From Granulimonas faecalis (lineage in GTDB: Bacteria > Actinomycetota > Coriobacteriia > Coriobacteriales > Atopobiaceae), in NCBI RefSeq assembly GCF_022834715.1, contig NZ_BQKC01000001.1, forward strand, positions 1,772,501 to 1,836,500: a stretch of 64,000 nucleotides of DNA, read 5' to 3'. The stretch's first letter is position 1. Every line of letters starts with the position of its first letter. Shown piece after piece: positions 18,961 through 26,215 of this stretch. The position numbers and the translations under genes are program-made. The notes beneath the pieces were generated by a model, which was not told the origin of the DNA, searched no databases, and worked only from the letters and a program-made list of their open reading frames with translations.

Positions 18961-19002
18961 CGCCTGAAAGCGGTTGAGGGCGTCCCTATCCGCTTTCAGG
19001 CG
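18961..19002. repeat. 42-bp palindrome, copy 3
   Basis: Starts CGCCTGAAAGCGGTTGAG and ends CCGCTTTCAGGCG. The outer arms pair; the centre is GGGCGTCCCTAT as in copy 2. It lies 134 bp past the stop of the frameshifted permease. Confidence 0.85.
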
Positions 19003-19136
19003 CGGAGGGGAGGCGCAGAAGAGGAGCGCGGAGAGGGAGGGAAAGAGGCGGAGAGAGTGGGCCAAGCGATGAACGAGCGAGGGCCGAACGAGGGCCGAAC
19101 GACGGACAAGCAAGAGCCGATCAGCCGCAATCGCCC

Positions 19137-20749
19137 CTACCGCGCCTTTTGCATCGGCGTCGCGCGGAAAAGGACACAGCCGCCAATCGCCAGCAAACAG
19201 GCGCAGGCAGCGAAAAGGGCGCTGAGCCGCCCGAGGCCCCAGTCGCAAGCAAGGGCGAGAACAAAGTCGGTCGCCAGGGCCGCAACGGTAAGAATCGCCG
19301 TCACAAGGCCGCAGACCACCGCCGGCCGACCGCGGCTGGCAACGGCCCCTGGACTCGCCCATTCATAGCGCGGATTCGACACGTCGAGGTACAGACCCAG
19401 ATTGGCCGTGAACCAGAACGAGGCGCAGGGGAGAAAAACGCACAGGCCAACCACCTGGCACGGCGCACCCCCTACGGCCATAAGGACCACACAGGTCAGG
19501 GAGACCGTCGCGCACATGACGCACCACGGGAGCAGCTTTGACAGCAAGATCGCCCCTGTGAGAACCGGAAGCGTGAGCATGATCCAGGCACGGTGCCCCT
19601 CCAAAGAGACGGCCGCAGCGCTTGCGGGCGAGACGGAGGCAAAGCAGGAGACGATAAGCACAACGGCAAGCTCAATGAAGTGCGCAACCTCGGGCTTGAC
19701 CGCATCAGGACCCCCTTCCGCCGCAAGTCCGGGAGCAAGAAAAGCGAACGCACCCGAAAGGGCCACCATGCATACTGCGGCAAAGAGCTGGTCGACAATG
19801 GTTACAGGAGAGCTGAAGGCTTGACGCAGCTCCTTTGCGGCAAGTGCCACAAGCGGGGAACGCTGGGGTCTGGGGCAAGCAGGCGGCGCGCTCTTGGGCC
19901 GAGCCGGGCCCGCCGCCACGGCCGTGTTGACCGCGCGATACTGCCGAGCAACGATTGCGATGCAAGCAGCGGGAACGGCGACGCACTCCGCACAGAAAAG
20001 GGCGAGGGCACCCCAGCTTTCGTGAACCCACGCATCTACGAGCGCCGCCGTAGGGGCAAACCAAAGGCCCACGGCGCCCGCGAGATCGTTAGCCGTAGTC
20101 AAAGCCGCCTCGGGGCCGCTGGAACCCAGCAGGAAGATCGGGACGAGCAAAATCGCCGACACGAGGGCCGCAACGGCGATATTCGTGGCAACAGAGAGGG
20201 CCCGCCCGCAGCAAGCCGTGCCGTCGCCACGGTGATGCCTGCCCCCAGCAGGGAAAACGCGCCCAAGGCCAAGGCGGGCACCAGCAGGGAGCAGGCAACA
20301 ACGGCGGCCATATGCACGGGGGAAAGCAGGACCGCATCGCATGACGCGGCCCCTCCCCAGAGAGGCACAACCAGCCAAGCCGCAAAGAACGCGCCCGCGA
20401 GATACAGAGGAACAAGGCGCGTCACCACGTGGACCCACTCAGAGATGGGCAAGCTCATGGAAAAGCGGTAGTCCTCGGCGGCAAACAGCGCGTCTGCGGC
20501 CGCGGGAAACGAGGCCACCGCCCCACACGCCAAGGCGAGAAGCGCCGAGAGCACGGGCAGCGCGATTCCGGCACCTGCGGCTTGAAGGCTGAAGCCGCAA
20601 TAGCCCATGAAACACAGGACGAGGACGCAGGCGACTCCGGACAGAAGCAAAGCTGCAGCGCGTCCTGGAACGGATGCTTTTTGGCACTTCTCGGGGTGAG
20701 CGTAAACAGCTTTGAGCTGCACCAACAGGACCGTGAGAAACAGCCGCAT
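19137..20749 (-). pseudogene. Frameshifted ABC transporter permease, paralogue of the gene at 24062
   Basis: The 5' part (20749 down to about 20200, MRLFLTVLLVQLKAVYAHPE) and the 3' part (about 20220 to 19137, from LSVATNIAVAALVSAILLVP) lie in different frames. Together they align along their length with the intact permease at 24062-25699: shared features include MRLFL..L.VQ.KAVYA.P, DALFAAEDYRFSMSLP, LPWCVMCA and FWFTANLGLYLDVSNP. The break falls in a G/C-rich run near 20200-20222, where one indel would restore a ~535-residue protein. AGGAGAG precedes the start, so the gene was built for expression. It may be a genuine pseudogene, a sequencing error or a phase-variable tract; I favour the first two. 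Confidence 0.8.
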
Positions 20750-20797
20750 CGGACTCTCCTCTCCTCTTCTCTTCTGCGCCTGCTCCCCCGCCCCCCG

Positions 20798-20839
20798 CGC
20801 CTGAAAGCGGTCGAGGGCGCCCTCGACCGCTTTCAGGCG
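20798..20839. repeat. 42-bp palindrome, copy 4 (perfect)
   Basis: Perfect palindrome starting CGCCTGAAAGCGGTCGAG, centre GGCGCC. Compared with copy 1, ATTGAG/CTCAAT has become GTCGAG/CTCGAC, compensatory changes in both arms. It lies in the 154-bp gap between the exporter gene end and the permease start on the same strand. Confidence 0.9.
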
Positions 20840-20903
20840 CAGAAGGGGACGCGGGGGAGCAGGGCCGGGAGCCACGGCCGGAGGCGGGGCGCGGCCGCCC
20901 GCG

Positions 20904-22556
20904 CTACAGCGGCTCCAGGGGCCCCACGCGGCCCCCTTCCACCCGCACGCGGTGCGTGAAGCCCAGCGAGGCCGGGTCGGCCGGCAGGTCGTGGACCACC
21001 GACAGCACCACGGGCGCGGCCGAGGCGTTGGCCTCGGAGAGGGCCGCGGCGGCCGAGGCCGGGTCGAGCCCGGCGCAGGCCTCGTCGAGCAGCAGGGCCT
21101 CGGGGGTGGCCAGGAGGCCGCGCAGGAGGTGCAGGCGCCTGGCCTCCCCTCCCGACAGCGATGACGCCGGGGCGCGCGGGTCCTCGGCCAGGCGGGCGGC
21201 CAGGGGGCCGAGCACCCCGGGCCAGGCGGAGGCCGCCTCCCGGGCGGCGGCCAGGGCGTCGCCGGAGCCGCCGGGGTCCATGCAGCCGGCCAGGTCGGGG
21301 GCGGCCCGGAAGGCGGCCTGGGTCACCAGGCACACCCGGCCGGCCCGGTCCTCGGCCGGCCCCAGGGGCTCCCCGCCCAGCCACACGGCGCCCGAGGCCG
21401 CCGCGGTGCCGGCCAGGGCCCGCAGAAGGGTGGTCTTTCCCGCCCCCGAGGGGCCCTCCACGAGCACCCGGGCGCCGGCGGGCACGGCCAGGCGGGCCCC
21501 GGAGAGCACCTCGCCGCCGCCCTCGGCCGCGACCGTGAGGCCCTCGCAGGCCAGGCCGTCGGCGGGGGCGGGGGCGGCGAGACCTGCGGCCGCAGCGTCT
21601 TCCCCGTCGTCCAGTTCTTCCTCCTGGGACAGGTCCTTGATCTTCTTCACGAGCGCCCGATTGGAGATAACGTCCGAGTAGATGGGGGATATCTCCTGAA
21701 TCGGGTCTTGCAGCACGGTCATGAGCTGGGCCAGGGCCACGAGCTTGGCCAGGTCCATGGACCCCTGGGCCACGGCCAAGGCCCCCAGGGCCCAGATGCC
21801 GTAGGTCACGAGCTTTCCCGAAGCAACGGACAAGGTATAAACCTCTGTCCTCACCATCAGGCGATGCACGAAGGCCCGCCTCACCCCTTCGTTGGCATCG
21901 ACCAGCGCCTGCCACGCGCGCTCAGCGCAACGACAAGAGACAAGGGACTCCATACCGTCGGTGATGCGGGAGGCCTCCGCGATGAGCACCGCAACCCTGT
22001 CAGAGGTACGGCGTTGGGCCTCAGAGAGGCGCTTCTGGGCAAACTTGGGAAGGATGGCCGAGACCAAGGAAAGGCCCAGCACAAAGGGTATGAACGAGGG
22101 GTCGATAAGGCCCGTCGCAATGATCGTGGCCACAAACGTCACCACATCATAGGTTATCCTAAATGTGTAGTAAAAATAATCTGCACCAATCAAGCCGGCA
22201 TCGTTGACGATTCCAGACCGAAAGGCATCGGGATTGTGATAGAAGCGGCTCAACCGGGGAACCTTGATGCCCTTTATCTGGTCCATAACGTTGAGTCGTA
22301 TATCGGCCTGGTAGCGGCCCACCAGATGATAGGTGAACGCCACCCAGGCGTACTCGGTCAGCGCCCACGGCACGAGATAGGCCACGGCAACCCAAGCCGC
22401 CTCGGGGTGAGCCGCAAGCTCACCCGAAGTGACCAGGGACACGAGCGCCTGCACCACAAAGGCCATGCCCACGTTCACGCAGGACGCAATTGCGACAACC
22501 ACAAGGCAAGAAGTCATCCACAGCGGGTGTCGCCGAAAAAACTCATGGACGTACAT
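20904..22556 (-). CDS. ABC exporter half-transporter (TMD-NBD fusion)
   Basis: A 550-residue half-transporter with an N-terminal six-helix exporter domain (about 1-300) and a C-terminal ATPase (about 345-545). Motifs: Walker A GPSGAGKTT, Q-loop VTQAAF, signature LSGGEARR, Walker B ALLLDEACAGLD and switch His in VVHDL, all intact. It would export a peptide or small molecule as a homodimer. It begins 4 bp after the SPASM-fragment gene, so the pair is translationally coupled, as in RiPP gene clusters. The base composition changes sharply: the ATPase half (20904 to about 21600) is extremely G/C-rich and Ala-rich, while the membrane half is much less so. A mosaic origin is possible. Confidence 0.88.
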   Translation of the reverse strand: MYVHEFFRRHPLWMTSCLVVVAIASCVNVGMAFVVQALVSLVTSGELAAHPEAAWVAVAYLVPWALTEYAWVAFTYHLVGRYQADIRLNVMDQIKGIKVPRLSRFYHNPDAFRSGIVNDAGLIGADYFYYTFRITYDVVTFVATIIATGLIDPSFIPFVLGLSLVSAILPKFAQKRLSEAQRRTSDRVAVLIAEASRITDGMESLVSCRCAERAWQALVDANEGVRRAFVHRLMVRTEVYTLSVASGKLVTYGIWALGALAVAQGSMDLAKLVALAQLMTVLQDPIQEISPIYSDVISNRALVKKIKDLSQEEELDDGEDAAAAGLAAPAPADGLACEGLTVAAEGGGEVLSGARLAVPAGARVLVEGPSGAGKTTLLRALAGTAAASGAVWLGGEPLGPAEDRAGRVCLVTQAAFRAAPDLAGCMDPGGSGDALAAAREAASAWPGVLGPLAARLAEDPRAPASSLSGGEARRLHLLRGLLATPEALLLDEACAGLDPASAAAALSEANASAAPVVLSVVHDLPADPASLGFTHRVRVEGGRVGPLEPL

Positions 22557-22560
22557 CGAG

Positions 22561-22899
22561 TTATTCCTTTCTTAAGGAATGGGAGAGCACGGCAAGGTTC
22601 GACCCGAGCACCCGTTTGAGCACGGAAGGGTCGCATTGGTCACGGCGGCAGCATGCGCGGCCGCCGCAGGCCTGCAGCGCCGGGCAACGGACGCAAGACG
22701 AATCTTGAAGCGGGTCTGTGGCCTTGATGTCGCTGTAGACCTCGTTAAGCCTCTCGGGGCAATCGACGATGTCCTCGAGAAAGACGCGGGCCTCGGGGGC
22801 GTCCATAAGGTCACAGAGGGCCACGGAACCGTCCGCATAGACCTTGCAGAAAAACGGGCCATGGGCCTGGCAGAGCCTTGGGGCCTCTCGACATGGCAT
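22561..22899 (-). CDS. Orphan SPASM-domain fragment of a radical-SAM peptide maturase
   Basis: About 112 residues rich in cysteine: MPCREAPRLC, FFCKVYADGSVALCD, then CVRCPALQACGGRACC. This is the auxiliary Fe-S (SPASM) pattern found at the C-terminus of radical-SAM peptide-modifying enzymes. The radical-SAM core with its CxxxCxxC is missing: upstream sequence (22900-23260) shows no such motif in any frame. Start uncertain; ATG 22899 follows AGAAAAAGAG, and the open frame continues to 23073. It is 4 bp upstream of the exporter gene. Likely remnant of a RiPP maturase, less likely a stand-alone Fe-S protein. Confidence 0.6.
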   Translation of the reverse strand: MPCREAPRLCQAHGPFFCKVYADGSVALCDLMDAPEARVFLEDIVDCPERLNEVYSDIKATDPLQDSSCVRCPALQACGGRACCRRDQCDPSVLKRVLGSNLAVLSHSLRKE

Positions 22900-23086
22900 C
22901 TCTTTTTCTCTCGCAAGAGCAGGAACGGCCGATCTGCACGACCGGCTTGAACGCAGGATAGGCTTTGCCGAGAAGGGCCTTTTTGAGGCCGTTTTTGACA
23001 ACTCCCTGACAGACCCTGTCAAAGACCACAAAACACTAGGTAGATTTGTCAGCAAAAGAAAAGAGCGAGACAACCGCGCTCATGGC

Positions 23087-23105
23087 TTGCCGGAACTTTT
23101 GGCAA
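23087..23105. promoter_or_regulatory. TGCCG-N7-TGGCA inverted repeat, site 3
   Basis: Reads TTGCCGGAACTTTTGGCAA. It lies in the divergent region between the SPASM/exporter operon and the ATPase-permease operon, 71 bp from site 4. Confidence 0.5.
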
Positions 23106-23113
23106 CAATAAAT

Positions 23114-23178
23114 AATCAGTTGTAAGAATATGGCATCCGCCTCTCGGTTCCCCGTGCCGGCCCTGACAACAACTGATT
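23114..23178. promoter_or_regulatory. Separated 10-bp inverted repeat AATCAGTTGT/ACAACTGATT
   Basis: AATCAGTTGT (23114-23123) and its exact complement (23169-23178) lie 45 bp apart between the two operator-like sites of this divergent promoter region. It could loop the region or bind a second regulator. Confidence 0.35.
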
Positions 23179-23195
23179 GCCGGATATATCGGCAA
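23177..23195. promoter_or_regulatory. TGCCG-N7-CGGCA inverted repeat, site 4 (best match)
   Basis: Reads TTGCCGGATATATCGGCAA with perfect 6-bp arms. It lies about 120 bp upstream of the ATPase start at 23316 and about 280 bp upstream of the SPASM gene on the other strand. Confidence 0.55.
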
Positions 23196-23315
23196 ACAAC
23201 AGCCACATATAGCAGCGGGCGAGGGGGGGTAACCTCGAACAGCCGTTGGTATGATTGACCATTTTTTGTGTCCAAGACGGCAGCAGCCCCCACCCCCTAC
23301 GAAAGGACCCCCCCC

Positions 23316-24065
23316 ATGACGCAACCAGCCCCGCGGCCCGTCCTCGACGTGCGCGGCTTCCGCAAGACCTACGGGGCCAAGGTGGCCGCGAACGGCTACT
23401 CCCTCGAGGTCGACTCCGGCCAGATCCTGGGCCTCGTGGGCCCCAACGGCGCCGGCAAGACCACGCTCATCTCCTCCGTCGTGGGCATCCAGGGCTTCGA
23501 CGGCGGGTCCATCGCCGTCTGCGGCCACGACGTGGCGTCCGACCCCGTCGCCGCCAAGGCCGGCCTCGCCTTCGTCCCCGACACGCCCTCGGTCTACGGC
23601 TTCATGACCGGCATGGGGTACCTCGACTACGTCTGCGACGTCTTCGGGGTCCCCGCCCCGGAGCGGGCCGGACGCATCGGGGGGCTGGCCGACCGCCTGG
23701 CCATGGCCGACGCCCTGGGCTCCAAGGCCTCCTCCTACAGCCACGGCATGCAGCAGAAGCTGGTGCTCATGGGCGCCTTCGTCCACAGGCCGGCCCTCCT
23801 CGTCCTCGACGAGCCCTTCGTGGGCCTCGACCCGGTGGCGACCCGCACCCTCAGGGCCATGCTCCGCGAGCACGCCGACGGCGGCGGCGCCGTGCTCTTC
23901 TCGTCCCACGTGCTCGAGGTGGTGGAGCGGCTCTGCGACACCGTGGCCATCGTGCGCGGCGGCGCGGTGCGGGCCCAGGGCCCCATCGAGGCCGTGATGG
24001 GCGACGAGACCCTCGAGGACGTCTTCATGGACGTCATGGCCGACGGCGCGGGGGAGGGGCGATGA
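23316..24065 (+). CDS. ABC transporter ATP-binding protein
   Basis: A 249-residue ATPase of the ABC-2-type class (CcmA-like). Motifs: Walker A GPNGAGKTT, signature YSHGMQQK (a natural variant of LSGGQ in this class), Walker B LLVLDEPFVGLD and switch His SSHVLE. ATG 23316 follows AAAGGA; the open frame extends upstream to 23268 without a ribosome site. Its stop overlaps the permease start by 4 bp, so the two form a translationally coupled pair. It is very GC-rich and codon-biased compared with the permease. Function: powers the neighbouring 545-residue permease; the substrate is unknown. The SPASM/exporter context suggests peptide export or self-protection, but this is inference. Confidence 0.9.
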   Translation: MTQPAPRPVLDVRGFRKTYGAKVAANGYSLEVDSGQILGLVGPNGAGKTTLISSVVGIQGFDGGSIAVCGHDVASDPVAAKAGLAFVPDTPSVYGFMTGMGYLDYVCDVFGVPAPERAGRIGGLADRLAMADALGSKASSYSHGMQQKLVLMGAFVHRPALLVLDEPFVGLDPVATRTLRAMLREHADGGGAVLFSSHVLEVVERLCDTVAIVRGGAVRAQGPIEAVMGDETLEDVFMDVMADGAGEGR

Positions 24066-25699
24066 GGCTGTTCCTCCTGATGCTAAAAGTGCAGTTCAAA
24101 GCTGTGTACGCCCAGCCGGGCAAGGAAGGGGGCAAGGGTAGCGAGGGTTTCCAGCGCGTCACCACTTGGCTGGTATCCATCCTGGTCTGCGCCCTTGTCG
24201 CCTTTTTCCTCGGCTCTTTTGGATTCAGTCTCCAAGCCCTTGGTGCCGGGAGCGCCGTGCCGGCGTTTGCGTCCATCTTCGCCCTGGCAGGCGGGGCACT
24301 GACCTCGTTCTCCAAAGCCTCGGACGTCCTGTTTGCCGCCAAGGACTACGACTTCACCATGAGCCTTCCCGTTCCCCAGCGGACCCAGGTGCTGGCACGC
24401 CTTGCGTCCCTTTACCTTGGCGGGGTATCTTTTGCGGCCGTGCTGGTGGTGCCCCTCTGCGGGGCGGCCATGTACTGCGACCCGGCCCTTGTCTCCCCTG
24501 TCCGCCTCGCAGCCGTCGTTGCCTGCACCTTGCTCATGCCGGCTCCGGTCGTTGGCGTGTGCGCCCTGTTGGCGGCCGGCATTGCAGCGTTCACGGCGCG
24601 ATTCAAGGCGGCCAAGGCGCTCTCGACCGTCCTTCAGCTCTGCGCGGGCCTCGCCATCGCAGGAGCGTGGTTTTTCATAAGCAGCTCTATTCATTCCGAT
24701 GACACGACGGCCCTCTCGGCAATGGCCGACACCCTTGCCAAGGGAATGGGCCTGTGGCTCCCTCCCGCTGCGGCCGTTATCGATACGTGGTGTCGCGGGA
24801 GCTGGGGCGCCCTTGCCCTCCTCTCCATAGAGTGCGTTGCCGTGGCGGCGATTTGCGTCTGGATAGTCTCCCACTGCTACCGCGCCATCGCCACGATGGT
24901 GTCGGCGACACCGGCCTCCTCCCAGCGGGCTTCCCAGCTGCGGCCTAGGGATTCCAGGTCCCCCCTCATGGCCCTCTCCTTGAAGGAGGTCTCCCAGGCC
25001 TTCGACACGCCAGCCGTGGTTCTCAACCAGCTTTTTGGCATGGTGGGCATGGTGGCGATGGCAGGGGCGTTTGCCTTCGCCGGCCATGCGTTCATCTCGG
25101 GCCAGGCCGGCCCCGAGGCGGTGGGCCCCGAGGTCGCGGACATTATCGAGCTCACCGTTGTGCTGTTCATCGCCTACCTGGCCTCCATCTGCCCCATGAG
25201 CGGCGTGGCGACCTCACTGGAAGGCCCGTGCGCCTGGATCATGCTCACGCTGCCCCTCCCGAAAAAGATTATTTTATTATCGAAAATGCTCCCCTGGTGC
25301 GTGATGTGCGCAGCGCTCTCCCTGGTTTGCTGCGTGCTTTTGGCCATAGGCGGCGTGGCATGGCAGGCGATAGCCCTCTGTGCCGTCCTGCCCTTCTCCT
25401 TTTTCTGGTTCACGGCCAACCTGGGCCTGCTCATTGACGTATCGAGGCCCAACTTTGGCTGGGTCAGCCCGGCCACCGTTGCCAACCGCAGCCGCTCGGT
25501 TCTCGTGTGCTCCTTTGCCTCGATGGGCCTCTGGATCGTGTGCCTGGCGGTCAAGTTCATCCTTGGCCTTGTCTTTGGGTGGAGCGTGGGAGCACTCGCA
25601 GCACTCCTTGGTGGCCTGGCCGTCGTGCTGCTGCTTGGCGGCTACGGACTTTTCCGCGCGACACTGAGACGACCCATCCTCTGCGGAGAGAAGGCCTAG
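24062..25699 (+). CDS. ABC transporter permease, ~12 membrane segments
   Basis: A 545-residue membrane protein starting MRLFLLMLKVQFKAVYAQP, with a dozen hydrophobic segments in two halves separated by a hydrophilic linker near 285-305 (SQRASQLRPRDSRSPLMALS). It is a full-length permease of the type paired with CcmA-like ATPases. Conserved blocks shared with the broken paralogue at 19137-20749 include DVLFAAKDYDFTMSLPVP and LLSKMLPWCVMCA. It overlaps the ATPase gene by 4 bp. Family members act in bacteriocin or peptide export and immunity or in unknown export; nothing here fixes the substrate. Confidence 0.85.
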   Translation: MRLFLLMLKVQFKAVYAQPGKEGGKGSEGFQRVTTWLVSILVCALVAFFLGSFGFSLQALGAGSAVPAFASIFALAGGALTSFSKASDVLFAAKDYDFTMSLPVPQRTQVLARLASLYLGGVSFAAVLVVPLCGAAMYCDPALVSPVRLAAVVACTLLMPAPVVGVCALLAAGIAAFTARFKAAKALSTVLQLCAGLAIAGAWFFISSSIHSDDTTALSAMADTLAKGMGLWLPPAAAVIDTWCRGSWGALALLSIECVAVAAICVWIVSHCYRAIATMVSATPASSQRASQLRPRDSRSPLMALSLKEVSQAFDTPAVVLNQLFGMVGMVAMAGAFAFAGHAFISGQAGPEAVGPEVADIIELTVVLFIAYLASICPMSGVATSLEGPCAWIMLTLPLPKKIILLSKMLPWCVMCAALSLVCCVLLAIGGVAWQAIALCAVLPFSFFWFTANLGLLIDVSRPNFGWVSPATVANRSRSVLVCSFASMGLWIVCLAVKFILGLVFGWSVGALAALLGGLAVVLLLGGYGLFRATLRRPILCGEKA

Positions 25700-25793
25700 C
25701 GCCCGGGCCCGAACGGCCGAAAAGCTGAAACTCTCTGCGCCGGGCCCCTGCGAGGTTCCCTGCGCCGCGACCCCTCCTGCGCGACCCCTCCTG

Positions 25794-25835
25794 CGCCTGA
25801 AAGCGATTGAGGGCTCCCTTATTCGCTTTCAGGCG
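25794..25835. repeat. 42-bp palindrome, copy 5
   Basis: Starts CGCCTGAAAGCGATTGAG and ends TTCGCTTTCAGGCG, with mismatches near the centre. It lies between the convergent permease (ends 25699) and membrane-microprotein (ends 25963) genes, where it could serve as a bidirectional terminator. Confidence 0.85.
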
Positions 25836-25962
25836 GAGGGCAGGCGCGGAAAGGGCGGGGGCGCGGAGGGCAGACAGAAGGAGCGCGGCCGGGGGAACGG
25901 CAGATGCACGGGAGGCAGCAACAAGCGTCTGCCAGCCAGGCGCGCGCTTGTCCCGCCGCAGA

Positions 25963-26154
25963 TTACTGGCGGTTGCGGAAGAAGTAGTACCAGGCGGCAT
26001 AGCAGACGCCCAGCACCACCGCCACCGGCAGGAGCCACCGCACGATGATGAACACGCCGCGGAAGAACAGGTTCACAAAAAACAGGATGATGATGACCGC
26101 CAGGCAGCCAAAGCCGCAGCCAGTGGCGTTGTCGCCGGTGAAGCGTGGGGGCAT
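25963..26154 (-). CDS. Membrane microprotein, 63 residues
   Basis: Two hydrophobic segments (GCLAVIIILFFVNLFFRGVF and LLPVAVVLGVCYAAWYYFF) and a short FRNRQ tail. A very strong AAGGAGGAG precedes ATG 26154. It lies 61 bp after the JetD-like/mIHF fusion gene on the same strand and may share its transcript. No family assignment. Confidence 0.75.
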   Translation of the reverse strand: MPPRFTGDNATGCGFGCLAVIIILFFVNLFFRGVFIIVRWLLPVAVVLGVCYAAWYYFFRNRQ

Positions 26155-26215
26155 AGCTCCTCCTTGGATCTACAGTGGCCAAGCGCACCGATGATACCAG
26201 TCGCCGGACAGTCCC

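Noticed and set aside
22561-23315. Functional sactipeptide/RiPP cluster
   Set aside because: No radical-SAM CxxxCxxC core and no convincing precursor peptide gene between the divergent operons.
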